Source: Allorhodopirellula solitaria (lineage in GTDB: Bacteria > Planctomycetota > Planctomycetia > Pirellulales > Pirellulaceae). From it: DNA of 48,255 nucleotides. A program made the position numbers and the translations under genes. Below, one piece after another: positions 9,355 through 17,398 of the stretch (position 1 is the stretch's first letter; every line of letters begins with the position of its first letter). The stretch lies in NCBI RefSeq assembly GCF_007859855.1, contig NZ_SJPK01000021.1, positions 1 through 48,255 on the forward strand, given 5' to 3'. Under the pieces are notes generated by a model. The model was not told the DNA's origin, searched no databases, and worked only from the letters and a program-made list of their open reading frames with translations.

Positions 9355-9750
9355 ATTGCGTTCGATCTTCGTAATTTTCTATTCAAAGTGTCGATCAATT
9401 CGATTCGCCCTGCAGTCGGCGCGGACTTCGTCCACTTGGGTGACGCATCGGCGTCCCATGGCGGAGAGTTTTGCAACGCCAAAGTGGCGAATGTTGCTAG
9501 AACGTACAAGCAAGCGATTTGTTCTCGCGAAGAATCGCCACAGCGTCGTTTGCTCACGGAAATCGGCGAGGGAACACCCCCAGTCGAACTCGACAGAAAG
9601 GGTACCGGCTACCTCTCATGCGCCTAGGGAGCGTTGGACACTTTATTGGATGTCGAAGTACTTGGTTGGAGCCAGGAGGAGGGCTGGCAGGACTGCGGCG
9701 TGATTGCGGCCGCGTGCGGCGTGAAGACCGTACGCGAACACGGCCGGCGC
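9355..9750. other. Non-coding stretch with a short dispersed repeat
   Basis: No gene is supported here. A 29 bp motif containing GCGGACTTCGTCC (9416-9444) recurs at 12939-12967. The remaining sequence has only short, unrecognised frames. Confidence 0.5.
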
Positions 9751-10450
9751 GGAGACTTTGTTGCTCGGTTCTCCGAACCGAGTGCGTACGGCCGGCCCGA
9801 TGATTTTTCTGCCGCGTTGTGGGGTGCGTTTCTGCGGGCTCGCGGCACGACCGACGCCTGATCGCGATCAGCTCGGAGAGCTGGGCGACTTTGTCGCTCG
9901 GTTCTCCGAACCGATTGCGTACGATCCGGCCCGATGGTTTTTCTGCTGCGTTGTGGGGTGACGCTTCCGCGGGCTCGCGGGACGGCCGACGCCTGAGCGC
10001 GGTCAGCTCGGAGAGCTGAGCGACTTTGTCACTCGGTTCTCCGAACCGATTGCGTACGATCCGGCCCGATGTTTTTTCTGCCGCGTTGTGGGGTGCGTTT
10101 CTGCGGGCTCGCGGCACGGCCGACGCCTGAGCGCGATCAGCTCGGAGAGCTGAGCGACTTTGTCGCTCGGTTCTCCGAACCGATTGCGTACGATCCGGCC
10201 CGATGGTTTTTTTGCCGCGTTGTGGGGTGACGCTTCCGCGGGCTTGCGGGACGGCCGACGCCTGAGCGCGATCAGCTCGGAGAGCTGAGCGACTTTGTCG
10301 CTCGGTTCTCCGAATCGATTGCGTACGGCCGGCCCGATGGTTTTTTTGCCGCGTTGTGGGGTGCGTTTCTGCGGGCTCGCGGGACGGCCGACGCCTGAAC
10401 GCGGTCAGCTCGGAGAGCTGAGCGACTTTGTCGCTCGGTTCTCCGAACCG
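9751..10450. repeat. REP-like tandem array (about 134 bp period)
   Basis: Five well-conserved 44 bp palindromic units begin at 9870, 10005, 10139, 10274 and 10407 (spacing 133-135 bp). They are preceded by a partial unit at about 9751-9780. Each unit reads AGCTC-GGA-GAGCT, then a GAGCGAC/GTCGCTC stem around TTT, then CGGTTC-TCC-GAACCG. The spacers are also repeated (GATCCGGCCCGATGG, GCCGCGTTGTGGGGTG, GACGGCCGACGCCTGA). The array ends 20 bp from the RAYT gene. Long open frames across it are only translations of the repeat. Confidence 0.92.
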
Positions 10451-10469
10451 AGTGCGTCGGACACACTTC

Positions 10470-11150
10470 CTAGAACCGCCCGTTTGACCTGTGATAAACA
10501 AAGCTTCCTTCTTTGAGACCGGCTTTCATGGGGTTTTCGTAGATGTACTTCCGCAAATACAACAACTGTTCCGCGCTGCGCACGAGATGATCGAACGGTT
10601 CGGGAAACCACAGAACGCCCTTGCGGCCGACCAGCCGATTGATGCGGCGAGCTGAGTATCGCATCCAACCGCCTGGCTGCGTCTTCGCGATCTCCGTGGT
10701 CCGGAAAGCGACCAGGCAATGCACATGATTGGGCATGATCACGAAGTCGCCGAGCCAGTAACGATCTGCGTGAAATTTCCTCAGTGAACAAACGACTTCG
10801 TTAGCCGCAGTCGGGTTGCCGAGTTGACACTCACCTCGGCACTCATCCAGCAGTGCCTCACGTTGCCGCGAGAACGTTTGATCAAACCGTCGCTGCATGG
10901 CTGGACTCAGTTCGCGGTATCCTTCTTTCCAATCGCGTTCGATAGCGATCCCTGCTCGGCGTAGAAAATCAATTCGCTGGCGGTGCCAAACTTCGATTAC
11001 CGAGGCGGGAATCGAATCGTTCAGCCGCATGGTGAGAACGCAGATCGCGGCGGGCTGGTGCCGGTGCGGCCGACTGCGGTCCCACTGATCGAAGTCCGCG
11101 TGCGGGTCGAACAACTCTCCTGGTCGATCGTTCATCTCAGTAGTCTGCAT
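10470..11150 (-). CDS. REP-associated tyrosine transposase (RAYT, Y1 HUH)
   Basis: A 226-residue single-domain HUH nuclease of the IS200-like/RAYT group. The metal-binding HUH motif is MPNHVHCLVAF (about residues 140-150). The C-terminal helix LLYLRKYIYENPMKAGL carries the candidate catalytic tyrosine and the NP-x-x-AGL signature typical of these enzymes. Between them, LVGRKGVLWFPEPFDHLVRS matches the conserved W-x-x-x-x-x-D region. RAYTs cut and join single-stranded REP hairpins and are usually single-copy and flanked by REPs. This gene sits directly between two arrays of palindromic units, which supports the assignment strongly. The first ATG (11148-11150) is used; a second ATG lies five codons in. 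The 80-residue N-terminal extension before the HUH core is longer than in minimal RAYTs. Confidence 0.9.
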   Translation of the reverse strand: MQTTEMNDRPGELFDPHADFDQWDRSRPHRHQPAAICVLTMRLNDSIPASVIEVWHRQRIDFLRRAGIAIERDWKEGYRELSPAMQRRFDQTFSRQREALLDECRGECQLGNPTAANEVVCSLRKFHADRYWLGDFVIMPNHVHCLVAFRTTEIAKTQPGGWMRYSARRINRLVGRKGVLWFPEPFDHLVRSAEQLLYLRKYIYENPMKAGLKEGSFVYHRSNGRF

Positions 11151-11203
11151 TGCGCCGCTTATGCAGCGGTACCCGCTCGGCTCTCGCCTGGCGGAAATGT
11201 GCT

Positions 11204-11570
11204 ATTGTCGCTCGGCTCTCCGAGCCGATTGCGTTTGGAGTGAGTTGAGTGGGGTGAATGGGTGTGCCCAGCCGGCGGGCGAGGAAGGTGGAACGCTCAG
11301 GGCGGGGGACTGGGCACTGCGGGAGCTGATAGCAGGGGGAGGTCCGACGCCTGGTCGCAATCAGCTCGGAGAGCTGAGCGACATTGTCGCTCGGTTCTCC
11401 GAACCGATTGCGTACGGAGTGAGTTGAGTGGGGTGAATGGGCGTGCCCGACCGGCGGGCGAGCTTAGCTGGAACGCCCGGGGCGGGGGACCGGGCACTGT
11501 GGGAGCTGATAGCAGGAGGGGTCCGACGCCTGAACGCGATCAGCTCGGAGAGCTGAGCGACTTTGCCGCA
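11204..11570. repeat. REP-like units downstream array (179 bp period)
   Basis: A half unit lies at 11204-11227, a full unit at 11363-11406, and a truncated unit at 11542-11570. They are joined by two copies of a different spacer (TGAGTTGAGTGGGGTGAATG, from 11241 and 11420), giving a 179 bp period. The units have the same orientation as those on the other side of the RAYT gene. The last unit overlaps the 3' end of the glycosyltransferase gene at 11540-12796. Confidence 0.85.
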
Positions 11571-12796
11571 GGCGGATCGGGGATCAGGTCGAGGAACTTG
11601 CTCAGACGGGCGGGCCAGGAGTAGTCGCTGACGACGAGCTGGCGGGCGGATTTGCCGATGACGGCTCGCCGGTTTGGCTGGCGAGCGAGTTCCGCGATCG
11701 CTGCTTGCCACTGAGCGACGTTGTCGGCAACAAGAAGATGCTGCCCCGAGATCGCGTCAATGCCCTCAGCCGATCGGGTCGTTACCACGACCGGCAACTC
11801 ACAAGCCATCGCTTCGAGCACTTTGTTCTGGATTCCACGGGCTAGCTTCAGGGGAGATATGGCAACGTCGGCGTGGTGGAGGTGCGGACGCACATCGGGG
11901 ACCTCCCCGACGACCGTGACCCCGTCGATCGCGGCGAGTGATTGAACACGGGCGTTGGGGCTGCGGCCGACAATTTCCAACTCGACTGGAAACTGCTCGC
12001 GGATGCCGGGGAACACATGCTCGCAGAACCAACTGATTCCTTCGACGTTGGGCGGGTACGAGAGCACACCCGTGAACACGAGACGCAAGGCGACTGACGT
12101 GCTGCCGGCCTCTTTGGCTGGCGTGGACTGGTCGCCGGGGCAGAAGTATTCAGTGTCGACGCCGTTGCTGATCCCATGCACCGACGCCGCCGGTGCGACG
12201 ACTTGGCGAAACAACTCCGCTTCGGAATCACTCACCAGCACGATACTGGAGGCCTGCTCGGCGATCCGACGCTCGAGTGCGCGGACGCGTTTGGCTTCGA
12301 CCGCGTAAACCAGCCGTTTGCCGACGACGGACTCGACGCTCATCTGCGTCCATTTCTCACTATCGACGTCCACGAGATCGACAATCGTCGGCGTCACCCT
12401 GAAATCGGGATGGTCGACATAGGGGTACATGCTCGAGCAGAACACGACGACGAAGTCGAATGGATCACGCTGATGCCAATCTCGCACCCGCTTGTGGAGA
12501 TCGGGCGTGTGGAACATGCCCTCGGTGAGACTCTTGCCCCGAGCGAACGCGGTCGCCGCACGGGCTTTGCGACTCACACCACCCACCGGGCAAACGTGGA
12601 CCTGCTCGCACATTTCACGAACATGGGATAACTGCTGATCCGAGACTGGCTCATCGGCCGTGCAGGCAAGCGAAACGCGATACTGCGACGCCAGGAAACG
12701 AAGCAGATTGTAGGACCGAATCCGGTCGCCACTGGTAGGCGGAAAAGGAAAGCGATGCGTCAGCATCAGCAACCGAGTGGAGGGGTCCATCACCAT
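11540..12796 (-). CDS. Glycosyltransferase, exosortase-system type (TIGR03087-like)
   Basis: A 418-residue GT-B glycosyltransferase. The N-terminus LLMLTHRFPFPPTSGDRIRS, then DLVDVDSEKW, VVSDSEAE-like and GVDTEYFCPG stretches, and the C-terminal VVGEVPDVRPHL and GIQNKVLEAMACELPVV match the sugar transferase family associated with PEP-CTERM/exosortase polysaccharide loci (TIGR03087). It probably adds a sugar to the lipid-linked repeat. The frame has ATGs at 12796 and 12790; either would do. The C-terminal residues AAKSLSSPS are encoded by a truncated REP-like unit, so the native end of the gene appears to have been replaced by repeat sequence. The conserved domain is complete before this point. 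Confidence 0.9.
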   Translation of the reverse strand: MVMDPSTRLLMLTHRFPFPPTSGDRIRSYNLLRFLASQYRVSLACTADEPVSDQQLSHVREMCEQVHVCPVGGVSRKARAATAFARGKSLTEGMFHTPDLHKRVRDWHQRDPFDFVVVFCSSMYPYVDHPDFRVTPTIVDLVDVDSEKWTQMSVESVVGKRLVYAVEAKRVRALERRIAEQASSIVLVSDSEAELFRQVVAPAASVHGISNGVDTEYFCPGDQSTPAKEAGSTSVALRLVFTGVLSYPPNVEGISWFCEHVFPGIREQFPVELEIVGRSPNARVQSLAAIDGVTVVGEVPDVRPHLHHADVAISPLKLARGIQNKVLEAMACELPVVVTTRSAEGIDAISGQHLLVADNVAQWQAAIAELARQPNRRAVIGKSARQLVVSDYSWPARLSKFLDLIPDPPAAKSLSSPS

Positions 12797-13641
12797 ACTC
12801 TACTTCGCATCTCGACAATCCCTAACCTCTTGCCGGTGACACGCTGATTCGAGTAGACCGGACAGGCCCATGCCATTGGTCGTTTGACGCTTCGCAGATC
12901 GACTAACGCAGGCAAAACTTGAAAGCGATTCCTTCGAATCGGCGCGGACTTCGTCCGCTTGGGTGACAGCTCGGGGGCTGGCATCCAGGGTGGGTTTGGT
13001 GGGAATGGGGCGCTCGCTCTTTTTGGCTCAAACAGAGCCTGACCCTCCCTGCAGGAGGGGAAAACTGGAGCGTGGGTATCTTAACAGTGGGGGCAGGAAG
13101 CGGGTAGCTGTTGGCTGCTCGCTTTTAGGTTTCTAACAGCTCGTTTCTAGCTGGCGCCGCCGCTTCGCCGCGGGTGGATCGTTGCGTTTTTTCCCCAGTG
13201 GGCGACGCAGTCATGCATTCTTCCTGGCGATTCACGTGCATGGGAGCGGGACACACGCGTGGACGTGCACAAACGTCCTGGGTGCATGATTTTTTTGCTC
13301 GAAACGAAATCTTCGACGGTGCTGAGTATCGGTGTTGGGGGTTTGGGCTGGTTGTACGGGGGGACGGTGATCGGTGCCGTGGCCTTCTCGTTGCGAAACG
13401 TGGTTTGTTGTGGGAGAAGACGGTTGGGTGAGGCGAGATGGGTGAGGCGCTGGGTGGATGGTGGGTGGTACCCGGGGCCTTACGGCGATTGGCTCATACT
13501 TTCGTTTGCGAGGCGGTCTTGGTAACCCGACGCGTGAGCGAGGCGACGAGCCCTGCGTACCAAGGACTCGTCGCCTCGTCCACTACCGATTCGGCTTTAC
13601 GGCCCTCGGCTCATTTTTCTGTTTCTATCTGTGGCTCGTGG
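12797..13641. other. Gene-free region with dispersed repeats
   Basis: About 845 bp with no supported gene. It contains the second copy of the GCGGACTTCGTCC motif (12939-12967) and a dispersed palindromic repeat at 13515-13593. The open frames in 13174-13923 lack motifs and run across the antisense of the deacetylase gene. Confidence 0.55.
13515..13593. repeat. Dispersed intergenic palindrome
   Basis: GGTAACCCGACGCGTGAGCG is followed by an 11 bp inverted pair, GAGGCGACGAG (13540-13550) and CTCGTCGCCTC (13567-13577), then CCACTACCGATTCGGC. Related pieces occur at 24365-24443, 27362-27416, 38677-38732 and 39116-39146, always between genes. Confidence 0.75.
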
Positions 13642-14529
13642 CTAGCGACCGATGGCTTCCTCCATGGTTGCGAAGCGATGGGTTTGCAGGAGGCGGCGGA
13701 GTTTTTGTTCGGTGCGGGCGAGGCCGACGTAGTGGCGGAAGCGGGATTTGGCGCCGGCGCCTTGGATGCGGGGTTGATGGGGGTCGATTTCCCAGGGGTG
13801 GATGTAGAACATCGCGGGGCGGTTGAGCCGTTCGTGCTGGGTGATCGCGGCGGAGGTGAGCTGGCGGGGGAAGAGGCGGAAATAGCCGCCGCCGATGGGG
13901 ACGGTGAGGCCGCCGATCTTTGACGCGGTGGGGGGGAACTCGACGAGGTCGCCGTGGGCGGTGGGCAGTGTGTGGATCTCTTTCTTCGCGCCAGGCATGC
14001 CGTAGCGATCGTGGCCCGAAATCGGGAAGATGCTGCTGTCGGTCGTGAATCCTTGCTCGGCGAGAATATCGAGTGCCCAGAGCGATCGTTCGACAATCGA
14101 GAAGCTGGGGGCTCGGTAGGCCGTCGCTCGGATCCCGCAGGCGTTGTGAATCGCCTCAACCGAGTCGGCGATGTCGCTCGCAAACTGCTCGGGCGTGAGA
14201 TCGTAGACCAACCGGTGCCAGTAGCCATGCGAGGCGATCTCGTGACCGGACTGGGCGATCCGACTGACGAGGCCAGGATACCGCTCGGCAACCCAACCGA
14301 GAATGAAGAAGGTGCCGCGGACTTGACATTGATCAAAAAGCGACAACATCCGGTCCGTGTTGGCTTCGACCCGGCACTCGTAGGTCTCCCAAGTTTTTCG
14401 AGAAACGCGGCCCTCAAAGGCGGACACTTGAAAGTAGTCTTCAACATCAACGCTCAATGCGTGACATAGGTCGACCGAAGGAGCGGACGAAGCGGGCGTC
14501 AAATGCTGGGGGTCCAAGTTGATCGTCAC
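13642..14529 (-). CDS. XrtA-system type polysaccharide deacetylase
   Basis: A 295-residue NodB-fold deacetylase of the type found in exosortase/PEP-CTERM loci (TIGR03006-like, with a DUF3473-like C-terminus). Visible features are ALSVDVEDYFQVSAF near residue 25, where the aspartates of the metal site lie, and TFFILGWVAERYP. HEIASHGYWHRLV carries the H-x-x-x-H metal histidines, and TAYRAPSFSI and MFYIHPWEIDP follow. It should remove N-acetyl groups from a polysaccharide or its precursor. No signal peptide is apparent, as is common for this subgroup. The frame opens with GTG at 14527-14529. It lies between the TIGR03087-like transferase and the initiating sugar transferase, which fits an exopolysaccharide operon. 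Confidence 0.93.
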   Translation of the reverse strand: MTINLDPQHLTPASSAPSVDLCHALSVDVEDYFQVSAFEGRVSRKTWETYECRVEANTDRMLSLFDQCQVRGTFFILGWVAERYPGLVSRIAQSGHEIASHGYWHRLVYDLTPEQFASDIADSVEAIHNACGIRATAYRAPSFSIVERSLWALDILAEQGFTTDSSIFPISGHDRYGMPGAKKEIHTLPTAHGDLVEFPPTASKIGGLTVPIGGGYFRLFPRQLTSAAITQHERLNRPAMFYIHPWEIDPHQPRIQGAGAKSRFRHYVGLARTEQKLRRLLQTHRFATMEEAIGR

Positions 14530-14655
14530 GCGATTAGCAGAGTGTAGCCAAACGGCTCCGCCCGTTTCGGCTGGCGGGCATCACGCAGGCGGGAAAAGAT
14601 TTGTGAGCCGATAGCCGCGAGGCCTCGGGTGATGGTCGAATTTTACGCTTTTACA

Positions 14656-14954
14656 GGCTCATCCGACGGAAGCGTGCGCTGGAGGTTTTGGAGGCATGGC
14701 TCCAGTATCCAGTGATTGATTTGTCGGAGGTGATAGTGGATGTTAGACTGGAGCTGCCGGGAGAAACGGAGCCGAGCTCTGCAGAGGTGCTGGCTTGGCG
14801 AGGGATATCTCGGTCGACGGTACGCCAATGGTGTTGCCGGTCCCTGGCGGACATTCGTTCGTCAGGGACGCATTTTTGTAAGATTATTGGATACTAGAGC
14901 CATGCCTAGAAAACCTTCCCCCTGTGCTCCGCGCACGCTTGCGTCGAATGAGCC
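14656..14954 (+). mobile_element. MITE-like element, copy 2
   Basis: A 299 bp element nearly identical in layout to the one at 3784-4081 but inverted relative to it. It opens GGCTCATCCGACGGAAGCG and ends CGCTTGCGTCGAATGAGCC, so the right terminus has drifted at two positions. Flanks show only a weak possible target duplication (TTTTACA versus TTTTTATT), which suggests an older insertion. The internal frame at 14688-14897 (MEAWLQYPVIDLSEV) parallels that of copy 1 but ends differently. Confidence 0.75.
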
Positions 14955-15187
14955 AGTTTTTATTGGCGGGCGTTCGCGATGCCTTGCCTCTTTTTGAACG
15001 AACGCTTGGTGGGCAAGGAGGGATGAGGCTGGTTTGGCGGTTCCGTTGCGATTCGGCCCTCCCCGGAAAACTCGCTGAAGGCTCGTGTTCCGACCCTCCC
15101 AGCTTCGCCGGGAGGGTGAAGTCAGTCGTTCGTTGGTGGCGGGCAGTACCCGGGCGACTTATGGCCCTCGGCTCAGCGAACCTGGGG

Positions 15188-16180
15188 CTAGCGGGGGTGA
15201 TTGGGGAGGGAGTGACAGGTGCTGTCGTCGGCTCCAGCGAACTGGAGGCGGGTGGGCATGTCGACCGTGGACTCGGACCGTGAGGCTGCGCGGGCGAGAC
15301 TGACTTCCGCGAGCTGTTCCTTCCCAGCGGGATCCTGGACACCTTTGGTGAGGTTCGTGCGATCGAGCCGCATCAGGTCCATGACAACACCTCCCTTGAT
15401 GCCGACCATTCGCAGCGCCGTGGCGACGACCATGCGAACGTCTAACCACAAGCTCGCATTTTCGATGTAGTGCAGATCCAAGATCTGTTTCCGCCGCACG
15501 TCGGCGAGCGACTCATCGGGTGGCAGGTTGATCTGGGCAAGCCCCGTCACACCGGGTTTGACGGCGTTGCGGCCGTAGTAGCCGGGGATCTTGGCCGCGA
15601 GACCTTCGCAAATCTGCGGCCGCTCTGGACGCGGACCGACCAACGACATGTCGCCACGGGTCACATTCAACAGCTGGGGGAGTTCGTCGAGGTGCAGTTT
15701 TCGCAACACACGACCGACCCAATTGACTCGCGAATCACCTTTGACCGACCACTGGGGCTGGCCCGGCTTTTCCGCATCCAAAACCATCGAACGCAGCTTG
15801 ACGATTTCAAACGGCTTTTCGTTGAGTCCAACACGCACTTGCTTATAGAAACCCGGGCCGTGCGAAGTGGCTCGCACGATCAAGTACAGGGCTAAGATAA
15901 CAGGCGAAAACAGCACGAGCAGGACAGCACCGACGATGCGGTCAGCGATGTATCGCTTGGAGAAATATTCCAGCGAAGGAGCGTCAGCGGCGGTCTCGCC
16001 TTCGTGAGCACGATCGACACGGACCGGAAATACACTGGCACGCCCCTGGTGGCTCTCGTCCGCCGCGAGCTGCGACGAGGGAGCAGGCAACAGTTCGTGC
16101 TTGCGAGAAGCAATTGATGAGTCTTCCTGTGCAGCCTGGCCACCATGGCCCTCGGCTGCGTGAAATGAACTCTGCGACAT
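15188..16180 (-). CDS. Initiating sugar (phosphoglycosyl) transferase
   Basis: A 330-residue bacterial sugar transferase (PF02397-type) that starts glycan assembly by moving a phospho-sugar onto undecaprenyl phosphate. About 95 variable soluble residues precede a single hydrophobic re-entrant segment (VGAVLLVLFSPVILALYLIV). The catalytic core follows: GPGFYKQVRVGLNEKPFEI, KLRSMVLDAE, LRKLHLDELPQLLNV (the DE pair), MSLVGPRPERP, and KPGVTGLAQIN. This matches the monotopic PglC/WcaJ C-terminal module without the four N-terminal helices of WbaP. About 70 residues follow the core. It is the likely first step for the polysaccharide made by the genes to its left. The ATG at 16178-16180 is the first in frame. 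Confidence 0.94.
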   Translation of the reverse strand: MSQSSFHAAEGHGGQAAQEDSSIASRKHELLPAPSSQLAADESHQGRASVFPVRVDRAHEGETAADAPSLEYFSKRYIADRIVGAVLLVLFSPVILALYLIVRATSHGPGFYKQVRVGLNEKPFEIVKLRSMVLDAEKPGQPQWSVKGDSRVNWVGRVLRKLHLDELPQLLNVTRGDMSLVGPRPERPQICEGLAAKIPGYYGRNAVKPGVTGLAQINLPPDESLADVRRKQILDLHYIENASLWLDVRMVVATALRMVGIKGGVVMDLMRLDRTNLTKGVQDPAGKEQLAEVSLARAASRSESTVDMPTRLQFAGADDSTCHSLPNHPR

Positions 16181-16302
16181 ATCGAATATCCTTCCTCTAA
16201 TGGCGGGTCTTCACCATGCTAACATGGGTGGAATCGACGGCAAGGGGACCGGCCTGTCGAAATATGAAAAAAAGATGAATTACTGCCTAAACGCCGGGAG
16301 AG

Positions 16303-16983
16303 TTACGATGAACCCATCTGCGGGTGGGTCATCGGCAAGAAAACCCGAAGAAACTCTTCGACCGGCCGGCTGGTTTCGTCACCGGCGGGACCGGCGACCT
16401 GAATTTTGTATAGATTTTCCGTCAACCAAAAGCGGGGCTGGGGTCTGGCTTCCCACGCCCCACCGTCGCTCCAGCCATACCACACATCGAGGCTGGGGTT
16501 GGGATCGGGCTTCACCGCGAACTGGACCGACCACAGCGAATCCATCAGACCAGCGGCCGTAATCTGTTCGGCTTTCCGCTCGCCCGTTTGATTCGTTCCC
16601 ACCGAGCTGTAGCAAATCTCGGGAGTATGCACGGCGATCGGACCACGGGGGCCGAACAACAACGCCACGTTTACCGCAGCGCCTGTTTTTGCGTTCTCAT
16701 AGATGCGGACCGTGGATCCGTAGCAACGCAGCAATTCGGCGGCCCCCTCGTCGAGCTCGGTCGTCTCGACCAATCGCCAATCACCGACTTGCTCGGGGAG
16801 ATCGTCGAGCTTGCTGCCCACGGCCCGCAGGTCGGCGTTAACGGACCAGCGACCGTCGAGGTAACCATGGACCACGCCCGCAAACAGGGTGAGCGTCACC
16901 AGGACGGCGGTCGCTGCGATTCGCATCGATCCACGCTGGCGAGATGGCTTGCGAGTGTCTGACGGCTCAAGAGTGGAAGTCAT
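16303..16983 (-). CDS. EpsI-like exosortase-associated protein
   Basis: A 226-residue protein with an N-terminal membrane anchor (IAATAVLVTLTLFAGVVHGY) and an EpsI/DUF3485-like periplasmic domain. The family hallmark is IAVHTPEICYSSVGT, containing the conserved H-x-P-E-x-C-Y block, followed by WYGWSDGGAWEARP. EpsI domains occur fused to, or next to, exosortases in exopolysaccharide loci; their precise role is unsettled. The frame opens upstream at 17043, but the ATG at 16983 removes a non-conserved leader; a later ATG at 16926 is also possible. No exosortase (EpsH/Xrt) gene is seen beside it. It is the first gene of the minus-strand locus and is divergent from tetR. Confidence 0.85.
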   Translation of the reverse strand: MTSTLEPSDTRKPSRQRGSMRIAATAVLVTLTLFAGVVHGYLDGRWSVNADLRAVGSKLDDLPEQVGDWRLVETTELDEGAAELLRCYGSTVRIYENAKTGAAVNVALLFGPRGPIAVHTPEICYSSVGTNQTGERKAEQITAAGLMDSLWSVQFAVKPDPNPSLDVWYGWSDGGAWEARPQPRFWLTENLYKIQVAGPAGDETSRPVEEFLRVFLPMTHPQMGSS

Positions 16984-17398
16984 GGTAACTGCATACAAGG
17001 AGGCGAGACCAACGCATGGGGGGTCGGCACCCCATCGCGACATAAACAGGAACGATCATCATAGGCAGATGTCACCACGAAATTCTGCGGCGAGCCGACT
17101 ACGGCACCCGCTTTTCCCTTGCAAGCCATTGGCGGGGTACTAGCGGCATACCGCCCCAGCGGACACTGCCTAGGCGACCTGTCCGTTTAACGGGAGAGCC
17201 AGCCCAGCGAGGGGCGTCGGGCACGCCTGACGACGATGCCGCGACTAGGTCTGTAGACTATACCACCGCACCGACGCCAGAAAAACCGAAACATTTGTTT
17301 CAAACAGACGTTTAACTTTGGCGGCGTTTTAGTCATGATTGGCGGAGCCGGCGGCTTCTCGCGTTCAACCGCTCGAATTTTCATTCCCAACGTTCTCA
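16984..17398. other. Divergent intergenic region (epsI-like / tetR)
   Basis: About 415 bp separate the divergent epsI-like and tetR genes. Apart from the inverted repeat at 17289-17313, annotated separately, I see no recognisable element. Confidence 0.5.
17289..17313. promoter_or_regulatory. Candidate TetR operator
   Basis: AAACATTTGTTT and AAACAGACGTTT flank a single C (17301). As inverted repeats they match at 9 of 12 positions, with AAAC...TGTTT conserved in both arms. The site lies about 86 bp before the tetR start codon and is the clearest palindrome in the divergent region. A dyad of this size and place is what an autoregulated TetR repressor would bind. This is inference. Confidence 0.45.

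Noticed and set aside
9870-10450. CRISPR array
   Set aside because: The spacers are themselves repeated, units are 44 bp palindromes at 134 bp spacing, and no cas genes are present.
9554-10501. 315-codon minus-strand frame across the REP array
   Set aside because: Its protein is a repeating translation of the 134 bp unit (EPSDKVAQLSEL-type blocks), which is what a repeat without stops gives by chance.
13611-14450. 279-codon frame rich in Pro/Ser
   Set aside because: Out-of-frame shadow of the polysaccharide deacetylase gene.
14688-14897. Small gene inside the MITE-like element (MEAWLQYP...)
   Set aside because: The two element copies diverge in frame and end differently, so coding selection is not supported; it is covered by the element annotation.
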